Shown here: piece after piece, positions 8,259 through 16,376 of the stretch
Numbering within the stretch: position 1 is the first letter of the stretch
How the letters are laid out: each line of letters begins with the position of its first letter
From: Vicinamibacteria bacterium
GTDB taxonomy: Bacteria; Acidobacteriota; Vicinamibacteria; Vicinamibacterales; UBA8438
Assembly: GCA_022820675.1 (NCBI GenBank)
Contig: JAJEFC010000225.1
Span: 1-32,818, forward strand
Reading direction: 5' to 3'
DNA: 32,818 bases
Made by a program: the position numbers and the translations under genes
Notes under the pieces: model-generated
Database searches by the model: none
What the model saw: only the letters and a program-made list of their open reading frames with translations
Told to the model about the DNA's origin: nothing

Positions 8259-9916
8259 CGGTGGTGCCGAGACTGTCGAGAGGCGTCGCGACGTGCCTGT
8301 TGCTGGCGGCGGTCAGCAGCGATGCCGCGGGAGTTCCCCTCCAGGGTGGCGCGACCGAGCCGACCCTGCTGCCGGTCGCCCTGCCCGACCTCGGCCGGGC
8401 GCATGCGTCGGTTCAGGTGCAGCTTCGCGAGGCGTACGAGGCGCTGAACGCGGCGGAGCCCGACGGACGCGGCGAGGCCTGGGGCGAGCTGGGCAAGCTC
8501 CTGATGGCAGGCGAGTTCCTCGGCGAAGCCGAGCACTGCTTCCGTAACGCGCAGGCGCTCGCCCCCGACGACTTCCGCTGGCCCTACTACCTGGGGCACG
8601 TCTTCAGAAGCACGGGGCGGCTGACGGAGGCGGTCGAGCACTTCGAGCGCGCCCTGCGCCTGCGCCCCGACGATCTCGCCGCCCTCACGTGGCTGGGTCA
8701 GGTCCATGTCGACGCGGGTCGGCCGGAAGCGGCCGAGTCGCACCTCGCCAGGGCCCGCGTCCTCTACCGCGGCACCCCGGCGGTCCTGTTCCAGCTCGGC
8801 CGCGCCGCCGCGGCGCGGCGGGACTACGCGACGGCCGTGGCGCGATTCGAGGACGCGCTGCGGTTGGAGCCCGCCGCTACGGCCATCCACTATCCCCTCG
8901 CCATGGCCTACCGGGGTCTCGGCGACCTCCAGAACGCGCGAGCCTACCTGGACGACGGTGGGGGCCGCGCCGGCGACGGGGTCGGCGTCACCCTGGCGGA
9001 CCCGTTGATGGCGGAGGTCAACGCGGCGTTGCGGAGCCCGCAGGTCCATTGGGACCTGGGGCTGGTCGCCGGCGCGCGGGACGACTGGCCCGAGGCGGTG
9101 CGGCAGTTCCGGGAGGCGGCCCGGCTCGCGCCGGATCTGCCGGTCGTGCGGCTGAACCTCGGCCTCGCCCTGAACCGCACGGGCGACGCCCGCGCCTCGC
9201 TCGACCAGCTCGGGGAGGCGGTGCGCCTCGACCCCCGGCTGGCCGCCGCGCACTTCGCCATGGGAACCCTCTACGAGCGGAGCGGCCGCGACCAGGAGGC
9301 GATCGAACGGTACACCCTTGCCGCGACCCACGACCCCAGTCACGCCGAGGCGCACCTCAGGCTCGCCGACACCTTTCGCCGGACCGACCGGCTCGAGGCG
9401 TCGCTGGCGCCCTACCGGCGGGCGCTTGAGCTGGAGCCGGGCTGGCGGGAGGCGCGGTTCGGCGAGGCGATGGCCCTCGTGCGCCTGGCCCGCTACGCGG
9501 AGGCCCTGCAGCGCTTGCGCGCGGCGATGGACCTGCACTCCGGGGAGCCGGCGTTCCCACTGGCGATCGCGCGCCTTCTGGCCGCCGCCCCCGACCCGCG
9601 GGTGCGGGACGGGTCGGAGGCGCTGGTGCTGGCGCAGGCGGTCGAGGAAACGCACAAGACGACGGCCGTGGCGGAGACGATGGCCATGGCCCTCGCCGAG
9701 CTGGGCCGGTTTGCCGAGGCGGTCGAGTGGCAGCGGGTGGCGATGGCTGGCGCGGCGGCGGGGGGGCAGGCCGGGACCTCGCAGCGGATGGCCGCCAACC
9801 TGGCCCTCTACCGTCTCGGCCGGCCCTGCCGCACGCCCTGGCGCGACGACGACCCGGAGCACCGGCCCGGGCCGGTCGTGGAGCCGGGACTCCTGGATCC
9901 GCCGTCCGCTTTCTGA
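8255..9916 (+). CDS. Secreted TPR repeat protein coupled to the ASPIC/UnbV gene
   Basis: A 553-residue protein with an N-terminal signal peptide (VVPRLSRGVATCLLLAAVSS) and about ten tetratricopeptide repeats. Recognisable repeats include FRWPYYLGHVFRSTGRLTEA, LRLRPDDLAALTWLGQVHVD and AHFAMGTLYERSGRDQEAIE, with the usual W/L-G-Y-A-P spacing. The ATG (8255-8257) overlaps the previous stop in ATGA. ASPIC/UnbV proteins are repeatedly found next to, or fused with, TPR proteins in Acidobacteriota and Planctomycetota, so the pair probably forms one extracytoplasmic complex. No catalytic motif is visible. The C-terminal part (PCRTPWRDDDPEHRPG onward) is not repeat-like. Confidence 0.85.
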   Translation: MTVVPRLSRGVATCLLLAAVSSDAAGVPLQGGATEPTLLPVALPDLGRAHASVQVQLREAYEALNAAEPDGRGEAWGELGKLLMAGEFLGEAEHCFRNAQALAPDDFRWPYYLGHVFRSTGRLTEAVEHFERALRLRPDDLAALTWLGQVHVDAGRPEAAESHLARARVLYRGTPAVLFQLGRAAAARRDYATAVARFEDALRLEPAATAIHYPLAMAYRGLGDLQNARAYLDDGGGRAGDGVGVTLADPLMAEVNAALRSPQVHWDLGLVAGARDDWPEAVRQFREAARLAPDLPVVRLNLGLALNRTGDARASLDQLGEAVRLDPRLAAAHFAMGTLYERSGRDQEAIERYTLAATHDPSHAEAHLRLADTFRRTDRLEASLAPYRRALELEPGWREARFGEAMALVRLARYAEALQRLRAAMDLHSGEPAFPLAIARLLAAAPDPRVRDGSEALVLAQAVEETHKTTAVAETMAMALAELGRFAEAVEWQRVAMAGAAAGGQAGTSQRMAANLALYRLGRPCRTPWRDDDPEHRPGPVVEPGLLDPPSAF

Positions 9917-10190
9917 GCGAGGTCCGCTGTCCGGTGGCCCGCGTCGGCGGGATTCGCACGGGCTGGCGGTAGCGGTTGGTGGTTGGCGTCGGCGAGTGTC
10001 GGCGCACATCCGTCAGGCGCGTCAGGCTGCCGACAGCGGGGGGGGGCCGATGCCGGTCGTCCCGCAGCCGCTCGCGTCCGGCCCGGTAAACCGGGGGTCA
10101 CGCGGGGTCGACGGCGACCGCCAGGGGATCCTGCGACCGGAAGTCACCCGCGGCTCCAGGCGGTCCGGAACGGCGCGGGTCGGGGCGGTT

Positions 10191-11120
10191 TCAGGGGATG
10201 TTCCCGTTGTCCGTCGGCATGGCCGCGATACCCGTCCGCGCGGACCCCACCTGAATGCGCGGCTGGTCGGACGCGTCGTCCGGCGGCCGGTAGGTCACCC
10301 GGTACTGGTGGCTGGTCAGCCGGTGCCTCCGGGCAATGTCGGCGGCGACCTCCGGCAACAGCGTGCGGAACCGGGTGGACACGACCATCTCCTCGTAGCG
10401 GGCTCGCGTGGCCGCGGCGATGTCGCCGCCCCACTGTGCCTGGGCCCGGCCCAGGTTGCGGCCGACGCCGTAGGGGGACGTGAACAACAGCGTGTAGACG
10501 GTCGCCGCGTTGTCGTACAGGCGGTCCATCGTTCTCTGCACCGCGTCGCCCCGGGCCCGGCGGCTCCCTTCCGATCCGGCCGTCGCGACCATCACGACGG
10601 CGGAGAGGTACTGTCGTTCCCGGTCGTCCTCCAGCCGCTCGGCTTCCTCGTAGAGCGCATCGAAGAAGGTCGCGGCGGCGCCCTCGCTGGCGAGAACGCC
10701 GATGGCGTCGAGGAGCTCCTGCCGGTCGGTGGTGTGCCGCACTCGGTACTGCGGACGTCCGGCGAGGGTGGCAATCGCCACCTCGATGTCCGGCGGAAGG
10801 GCGTTCAGAAAGAGCCTCAGCCCCTCGCGCATGTCCGGTATGGCCGCCTGGCTCTCGGTCGCGTTGTCGACGTAGACGGTCACGCGCGCCGGCCAGTTGA
10901 CGGGCTCGAGCTCGACGATCTCACAGGCGACGCCGTCCCACTCGACCACCACGTCGTCGGCCGTCATGTCGGTCACCGGCTCGCCATCACCGCTGGCGAA
11001 GGCGATGTAGAGCGACTGCTCTTGCGCCGAGGCGACGGGGATGTCTCCCCAGGGTCCGCCCGTGAGGAGGCTGCCCGCGACGACCGATACGGCGAGCCAG
11101 CGACGGAGTAGGTGTGTCAT
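10191..11120 (-). CDS. VWFA-related secreted protein, paralogue of the 4050 gene
   Basis: A 309-residue protein with a signal peptide (HLLRRWLAVSVVAGSLLTGG, cleavage near VASAQ). It aligns along its full length with the 4050-4988 product: DMREGLRLFLNALPPDIEVA against HMREGLRRFLDALPADIEVA, RVRHTTDR in both, FDALYEEAERL against LDALYEEAERL, and a C-terminal YRVTYRPPD strand. As in the paralogue, the metal-site loop is altered (VTVYVDNATES). The two copies are inverted relative to each other and about 5 kb apart, so they probably arose by duplication and could recombine. It lies convergent to the TPR gene across 274 bp without a clear terminator. Confidence 0.8.
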   Translation of the reverse strand: MTHLLRRWLAVSVVAGSLLTGGPWGDIPVASAQEQSLYIAFASGDGEPVTDMTADDVVVEWDGVACEIVELEPVNWPARVTVYVDNATESQAAIPDMREGLRLFLNALPPDIEVAIATLAGRPQYRVRHTTDRQELLDAIGVLASEGAAATFFDALYEEAERLEDDRERQYLSAVVMVATAGSEGSRRARGDAVQRTMDRLYDNAATVYTLLFTSPYGVGRNLGRAQAQWGGDIAAATRARYEEMVVSTRFRTLLPEVAADIARRHRLTSHQYRVTYRPPDDASDQPRIQVGSARTGIAAMPTDNGNIP

Positions 11121-11128
11121 GTCTCGAT

Positions 11129-11134
11129 GTTATC
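11129..11134 (-). promoter_or_regulatory. Minus-10-like hexamer next to the VWFA gene start
   Basis: On the minus strand GATAAC lies 8 nt before the ATG at 11120. A start site 7 nt downstream would leave a 2-nt leader. No good -35 is seen, and the gene has no Shine-Dalgarno sequence. Confidence 0.3.
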
Positions 11135-11224
11135 GCAGCTCGACGCTCCCTCGCTTCGGAGCCCTTCGGGAGCGGTACAACCTCGGAAGGCGAAGGTCGA
11201 GGTGGTTCGAGCCGACTTGGGGGC

Positions 11225-11285
11225 GAGGGGCGGGGCAGAGGCGGCGCCATGCGAGGAGGGGCGGGGCAGAGGCGGCGCCATGCGA
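11225..11285. repeat. Two perfect 30-bp tandem copies in an intergenic region
   Basis: Bases 11225-11254 and 11256-11285 are identical 30-mers (beginning GAGGGGCGGGGCAGAGGCGG, ending CCATGCGA), separated by one G, with a degenerate third start (GAGGGAGAGGCGGC) after them. They are strongly purine-rich and lie in the 293-bp gap between two minus-strand genes. They may be a variable-number repeat, a transcript-end structure or a protein-binding array. No gene is visible in 11121-11413. Confidence 0.7.
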
Positions 11286-11413
11286 GAGGGAGAGGCGGCA
11301 TCGGCGGCTGGCCGCAGGCGACGCGATACCCGATGAACCGGTCAGATCTGCGCGCCGTGCCGTCACGCGCACCCCTCCCCGGCGGAGCCGCGCCGCCGCC
11401 CGCGCAAGACCGC

Positions 11414-12091
<678 letters not shown>

Positions 12092-12097
12092 CACGGG

Positions 12098-12103
12098 AGC
12101 TTA
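12098..12103 (-). promoter_or_regulatory. Minus-10-like TAAGCT before the ABC ATPase start
   Basis: TAAGCT fits TANNNT and lies 6 nt upstream of the ATG on the minus strand, the same geometry as at four other genes in the window. No -35 element can be defended. Confidence 0.3.
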
Positions 12104-12178
12104 CCGCACCGGGCTTGCCGGGGTCGTGCCCGCCGTTCCGCGGCGGCGTCATGAGACACTGTGACCCAGGAGGCCCGC

Positions 12179-12403
12179 ATGCCGACGGTGCACGTGAGTG
12201 TGCATATCGACCCCGCCGTCGAGGACGCGCTCGACAGGTATTGTCGGGCGCATGGCGTCGTCAGGAATCACTTCGTCGAGGAAGCGATCGTCGACCGGCT
12301 GGAAGAGCTGGAAGACATCCAGGATCTGAAGCGTAGCCGTCACGAGCCGGCCCAGCCACTCGAGGAGGTGCTGGCCGAGCTGGCGCGCGAAGGGCAGAGC
12401 TGA
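12179..12403 (+). CDS. Ribbon-helix-helix (CopG/Arc-like) protein, orphan antitoxin candidate
   Basis: A 74-residue protein. The start is fixed by a perfect Shine-Dalgarno AGGAGG (12168-12173), 5 nt before ATG 12179, in preference to a GTG at 12161. The N-terminus has the ribbon strand (PTVHVSVHIDPAVEDALDRY) followed by two helices (AHGVVRNHFVEEAIVDRLEE), a typical RHH DNA-binding dimer unit. The acidic, leucine-rich tail (EEVLAELAREG) resembles a toxin-binding segment. Most such proteins pair with a ParE/RelE or PIN toxin, but the next gene is an oxidoreductase and the ABC gene is divergent, so no partner is visible. It may be a free-standing regulator or the remainder of a decayed toxin-antitoxin pair. 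Confidence 0.75.
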   Translation: MPTVHVSVHIDPAVEDALDRYCRAHGVVRNHFVEEAIVDRLEELEDIQDLKRSRHEPAQPLEEVLAELAREGQS

Positions 12404-12436
12404 TCCGGCCGCCGGAGCCGGCGGCTTCCCCTGTTC

Positions 12437-12442
12437 TACAAT
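12437..12442 (+). promoter_or_regulatory. Minus-10 hexamer TACAAT before the oxidoreductase
   Basis: TACAAT lies 8 nt before ATG 12451, and transcription would start about 2 nt before the codon. There is no Shine-Dalgarno sequence and no clear -35. Confidence 0.4.
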
Positions 12443-12450
12443 CCCCCGCC

Positions 12451-13431
12451 ATGAGAGCCATGCTGTGCAAGGCGTACGGCCCGCCGGAGAGCCTGGTGTG
12501 GGAGGAAATCGACCCGCCGGCGCTCGACGACGACGGGGTGCTCATCCGCGTCCGGGCGGCCGGGGTCAACTTTCCCGACCTGCTGATTATCGAGGGCAAG
12601 TACCAGTTCAAGCCGGACATGCCGTTCGCACCCGGGGCGGAGGTCGCGGGCGAGGTGGTCGAGGTCGGGGCCGCGGTGACGCGGTTCGCGCCGGGCGACC
12701 GGGTCATCGGGATGACACGCTGGAACGGCTACGCCGAGGAGGCGGTGGTGCCCGAGGAACGGTGTCTCGGCCTGCCCGCCGGCATGTCCTTCGAGATCGG
12801 GGCCGGCTTCCCCATGACCTACGGCACCAGCTTCCACGCGTTGGTGCAGCGGGGCCGGCTGCAGGCGGGGGAGACGCTGCTCGTGCACGGGGCATCGGGC
12901 GGCGTGGGCACCGCCGCCGTGGAGATCGGCGGCTGCCTCGGCGCCCGCGTCATCGCCTCGGGCGGCAGCAACGACAAGCTGCGCGCCGTGCAGGAGCGGT
13001 ACGGCGTGGCCGACGCCGTCAACTACCGGACCGACCCCGCGTGGAAGGACCGCGTGAAGGCTCTGACCGGGGGTGCCGGCGCCGACGTCATCTACGACCC
13101 GGTCGGCGGCGACGTCTTCGAGCAGTCGCTGCGTTGCATCAACTGGGACGGCCGGCTCCTCGTGGTCGGCTTCGCGGGCGGCGCCATCCCCAACGTGCGC
13201 GCGAACCTCGTGCTCCTCAAGGGGTGTCAGATCGTCGGGGTCTTCTGGGGCGCCTTCGTGCGGCGCGACCCCGAGGCGAACCGCGCCAACTTCGACCGGC
13301 TCTTCGCGTGGTTCGAGGCGGGCCGGCTGCGGCCGCTCGTGTCGCGCACCCTTCCCCTCGAGCGGGCGCCCGAGGCCCTTGGCATGCTCGCTCGCCGCGA
13401 GGTGGTCGGCAAGATCGTCCTGACGACCTGA
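12451..13431 (+). CDS. NADPH:quinone oxidoreductase (zinc-independent MDR family)
   Basis: A 326-residue medium-chain dehydrogenase/reductase of the quinone oxidoreductase branch, which reduces quinones or enones with NADPH in the cytoplasm. The N-terminal GroES-like domain shows VRAAGVNFPDLLIIEGKYQ and PGAEVAGEV. The Rossmann domain has LLVHGASGGVGTAAVEIG (about 143-160), the family's AxxGxxG nucleotide motif, and ADVIYDPVGGDVF. No catalytic zinc cysteine/histidine set is present. The C-terminus (APEALGMLARREVVGKIVL) is canonical. Length is normal and the start is at the first ATG. Substrate is not predictable; such genes are often annotated as qor or acrylyl-CoA reductase-like. Confidence 0.9.
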   Translation: MRAMLCKAYGPPESLVWEEIDPPALDDDGVLIRVRAAGVNFPDLLIIEGKYQFKPDMPFAPGAEVAGEVVEVGAAVTRFAPGDRVIGMTRWNGYAEEAVVPEERCLGLPAGMSFEIGAGFPMTYGTSFHALVQRGRLQAGETLLVHGASGGVGTAAVEIGGCLGARVIASGGSNDKLRAVQERYGVADAVNYRTDPAWKDRVKALTGGAGADVIYDPVGGDVFEQSLRCINWDGRLLVVGFAGGAIPNVRANLVLLKGCQIVGVFWGAFVRRDPEANRANFDRLFAWFEAGRLRPLVSRTLPLERAPEALGMLARREVVGKIVLTT

Positions 13432-13484
13432 CGGCGCGCTGTGGACGTAGTGGTGTAGGCGATGCCGGCTGGCCGCGAGAACAC

Positions 13485-13595
13485 CTAGCGATAGAGATCG
13501 AGGCGCATCGCCGGCCCGTCAGTCGCAACGGGCACCAGGATGCTGCGCGCAAAGTCGATCCGCAGCGGCGCCGTCGCCGTCAGGTTGTCGATGCG
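13485..13595 (-). pseudogene. Possible C-terminal gene remnant downstream of the phosphoribosyltransferase
   Basis: Between a TAA (13598-13596) and a TAG (13487-13485) on the minus strand lie 36 codons that read like a natural protein end (RIDNLTATAPLRIDFARSIL, then a tail ending MRLDLYR). No start codon or ribosome-binding site fits. It lies 20 bp past the stop of the phosphoribosyltransferase gene, as if that gene had landed on the 3' end of an older gene. Family not recognised. Confidence 0.3.
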
Positions 13596-13616
13596 TTACC
13601 CATGGCCGTCAGGACT

Positions 13617-14363
13617 TCACGCGCGACGTGGCCCATTTCCTTCTTGCTGCGCTGAAGCAATGCGATTTCGGATGGTGTCAACATCCGGGGCACGAGCGAG
13701 GTACCGAGCTTCCGATTGAGTAAGGCAGTCGAAGGCGTGACCGAACCGTTCCCGCCACCACTCCTCGAAGTTCCGGCCGTGCTTCTGTCTGAGCTCATGC
13801 AGTTGCTCCCGGGATGGACTCAACCTGGCCGAGTACGTCTTGCCGGCCAGGACGACGGCGCCGATGACCGTGCAGCCCTGCTGCTCCACCCAGCCGCGCA
13901 GGTTCGCCAGAGTGCCTCCCTGACCGATGAAGTCGTCAATCATCACGTAATGGCGTCCCTTGGCCACTTCCCCCGTGAAGGCGGCTTGACGGGCGAGGCG
14001 TGCGTAGCCATCCGCACCCGTGTGGGACACCACGTTCGTCTGTACAACTGTATCCTCGCATTCCAGTCCAAGCCGATCGCTCAGCAGTCTTGCCAGCGCA
14101 ATCGGAATCGCGTTGACTCCCTCACGCTCGTAGGCGTGGGCGCTGACCAACGCCGGTGCGGGAGCCGCGACCGCCGCGTCGAGCAGCCTGCGCACGGCGA
14201 TCATGCCCGTTTCGTCGACCAGTGCATCGACCAGCCTCGTGGCGGCGGCCGGATCGCCCGACTTCGCAGCAAGGTACTCCGGATGCTGCCTGGTGCGGCG
14301 CTCGGCGGCCAGCACGATGGTGTCTGGAAAGTCGCCCCAAGCCATCCGCGACGGCTGCGGCAT
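13617..14363 (-). CDS. Type I phosphoribosyltransferase-domain protein
   Basis: A 248-residue cytoplasmic protein with a PRTase fold. The PRPP-binding motif is clear: HYVMIDDFIGQGGTLANLRG has two acidic residues followed by GQGGT. The N-terminal about 60 residues (PDTIVLAAERRTRQHPEYLA) and the C-terminal stretch after KTYSARLSPSREQLHEL are not part of known purine or pyrimidine salvage enzymes. The basic, glutamate-rich tail includes NFEEWWRERFGHAFDCLT. Stand-alone PRTases of this kind occur in accessory regions and are not assigned a reaction. ATG 14363 follows GAGG closely; a second ATG at 14345 is an alternative. Its third positions look less GC-biased than those of the neighbouring dehydrogenase, suggesting acquisition. 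Confidence 0.7.
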   Translation of the reverse strand: MPQPSRMAWGDFPDTIVLAAERRTRQHPEYLAAKSGDPAAATRLVDALVDETGMIAVRRLLDAAVAAPAPALVSAHAYEREGVNAIPIALARLLSDRLGLECEDTVVQTNVVSHTGADGYARLARQAAFTGEVAKGRHYVMIDDFIGQGGTLANLRGWVEQQGCTVIGAVVLAGKTYSARLSPSREQLHELRQKHGRNFEEWWRERFGHAFDCLTQSEARYLARAPDVDTIRNRIASAQQEGNGPRRA

Positions 14364-14434
14364 CGCCTCTGAGCTCCCGCGGTGCGCTCGATTCGAACGC
14401 CCAGACCGAGATTCGGCTTGTAGCGTCCGCAGCC

Positions 14435-16168
14435 CTACCGTGCCCTCGGCTCCGGAAGGGCGAAGACGTACAGCGTGTTCGTCGCCCCCGGCACCCGCCC
14501 GCCGCCGACGGGCACCGCCAGGTACTGCCGGCCGTCGACCGCGTAGGTGATGGGGAAGCCCTGCGGCGGCGACGGGAAGCGGGTGCTGAACAGCACGTCA
14601 CCGGTGTCGGCGTCCATGATGTAGAAGTACCGGTCGCCGTCGGCGGTCATCACGAGGCCGCCGGCGGTGGTGAGGGCGGCGGCCAACGAGCGCAGGCGGG
14701 TCGAGTGGCGCCAGCGGACCTCGCCGGTGGCGATATCCATGGCCACGAGGTGGCCGTCGTGGTCGGGGCTCTTCGGGTGGGGGAGCCGCCCCGCCGACTG
14801 CCAGCCCGTCCACCGCGGGTTGCCGTAGTAGTAGAGGTCGCCGGTCGGGTGCGGCTCGCGCGCCACCTCGCTGAAGGTGCCGCGGACGCAGGTCGGGTGG
14901 ATGGGGATGTAGAGCATCCCGGTGCCGGGGTGGTAGGCCGACGCGCGCCAGTTGCGGATGCCCTGGAAGTCGGGGCAGAACTCGAGCTCCTGGCCCGGCT
15001 CGGGGATGGTGCCGGGCCGGTAGGTGGCCCGCCCCGTCTCGGGGTCGACGTCGACCAGGGTCTGATAGCCGAGGTCGTGGGCGGCCACGAACGCGCCGGT
15101 GGCCCGGTCGAGCTCCCACAGAATGCCCAGCTTGCCCATCTTGAACAGCGACTGCCGCCCGCGGTGGTCGATGAGGACGCTCTCGAACACGTCGTCGAGG
15201 TCGTGGGTCTCGCCCGGCACGAACTGGTAGTACCACTCGAGGCGCCCGGTCGCGGGGTCGAGGGCCAGCGCGCTGTTCGTGTAGAGGGCGTCGCCCTCGG
15301 TGCCGCGCGAGAGCCGCGCCCACGGCTTGGCCTGCGAGGTCGACCAGTAGGTGAGGCCGGTGGCGGGGTCGTAGCTGCCGGGGATCCACGCGTCGCCGCC
15401 GGCCCGGACCGTCGCCGGCAGGTCGCCCCAGGTGTCGCCGCCGGGGTCGCCGGGCTGGGCGACGGTCGACGTCCGCCACAGCTCGGCCCCCGTCTGCGCG
15501 TCGTGGGCCGAGATGAAGCAGGTGCCGTCCTTGTAGCGCTCGCAGCCGGTCATGCCCGCGATGATGCGGCCGTCGACCACGATGGGCCCGCTCGTGTAGC
15601 GATAGCCGAGGCGGGTGTCGGCAACGGTGTGGTCCCAGACCACCTCGCCGCTCCGGGCGTCGAGGGCGACGATGTGGGCGTCGTTCGTGTTCACGTAGAT
15701 CTTGTCGTCGTAGATGGCGATCGACCGCGTGCGAGCCCGGAACGAGTCGTCCGGGGACCCCTCGAACGACTTGCGGTACTCCCAGACGGGGTCCCCGGTG
15801 ACGGCGTCGAGCGCCTGCACCACGTTGAGGGGGCTCGGGAGGTACATGACGCCGTCGTACACCAGCGGCGTCGCCTGGGCGATGCCGGGCGCCATCGTCC
15901 ACGACCAGACCAGCCCGAGCTGGTGCACGTTGTCCCGGTCGATCTGGTCGAGGGGACTGTAGCCCCAGCCGTCGAGGGTGCGCCGCCAGTGCAGCCAGTC
16001 GGCGGGGTCGGGGTCGGCGAGCATGGCGTCGGTGACCGGCTCGAAGTCCCGGTCCTGGGCCGCCGCGGGTGCGGCTCCGGCCAAGAGGCCTGCGACCGCC
16101 GCCGCTGCTGTCGTCGTCAGTATCCGGATCCATGCCCGCGTCGTGGTCCGCGGCGTTCCTGAATTCAT
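14435..16168 (-). CDS. PQQ-dependent dehydrogenase-like quinoprotein, no heme c domain
   Basis: A 577-residue periplasmic eight-bladed propeller of the PQQ alcohol/glucose dehydrogenase superfamily. It has a signal peptide (RAWIRILTTTAAAAVAGLLA, cleavage near AAAQ), the family opening WLHWRRTLDGWGYSPLDQI, and tryptophan-docking blades such as ALDAVTGDPVWEYRK, ALDARSGEVVWDHTV and AMDIATGEVRWRH. GETHDLDDVFESVLI corresponds to the family's GETHD...D segment, and VPVGGGRVPGATNTLYVFAL is a standard C-terminus. No CxxCH is present, so electrons would pass to a separate acceptor. Substrate unknown; in this group it is often an alcohol. ATG 16168 follows GAGAGGGAG. The next gene on the strand is 71 bp downstream. 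Confidence 0.88.
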   Translation of the reverse strand: MNSGTPRTTTRAWIRILTTTAAAAVAGLLAGAAPAAAQDRDFEPVTDAMLADPDPADWLHWRRTLDGWGYSPLDQIDRDNVHQLGLVWSWTMAPGIAQATPLVYDGVMYLPSPLNVVQALDAVTGDPVWEYRKSFEGSPDDSFRARTRSIAIYDDKIYVNTNDAHIVALDARSGEVVWDHTVADTRLGYRYTSGPIVVDGRIIAGMTGCERYKDGTCFISAHDAQTGAELWRTSTVAQPGDPGGDTWGDLPATVRAGGDAWIPGSYDPATGLTYWSTSQAKPWARLSRGTEGDALYTNSALALDPATGRLEWYYQFVPGETHDLDDVFESVLIDHRGRQSLFKMGKLGILWELDRATGAFVAAHDLGYQTLVDVDPETGRATYRPGTIPEPGQELEFCPDFQGIRNWRASAYHPGTGMLYIPIHPTCVRGTFSEVAREPHPTGDLYYYGNPRWTGWQSAGRLPHPKSPDHDGHLVAMDIATGEVRWRHSTRLRSLAAALTTAGGLVMTADGDRYFYIMDADTGDVLFSTRFPSPPQGFPITYAVDGRQYLAVPVGGGRVPGATNTLYVFALPEPRAR

Positions 16169-16376
16169 GCTCGGCTCCCTCTCGTTCCCGGCGTCCTGAT
16201 CCCGAACGCGGTCCGTTCAGGTGGAGTGGCTTGTACGATTGTCGCACTTCCCGGCATTGCGGGGGCGGTGCGACCTGCAGCGCCTGAAACGACAACGTCG
16301 CGGCGCGCCGCATGGCCGCGATCCGCCCGCGGCGGTGTGACGGTCCTGGCAGCGCCCGAAACGCCCGAATCCGGAC

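Noticed and set aside
10082..10095. CCCGGT-AA-ACCGGG hairpin as a terminator between convergent genes
   Set aside because: Six-bp stem with a 2-nt loop and no T-tract.
11225..11285. CRISPR array
   Set aside because: Only two 30-bp copies with a 1-bp spacer and no cas gene.
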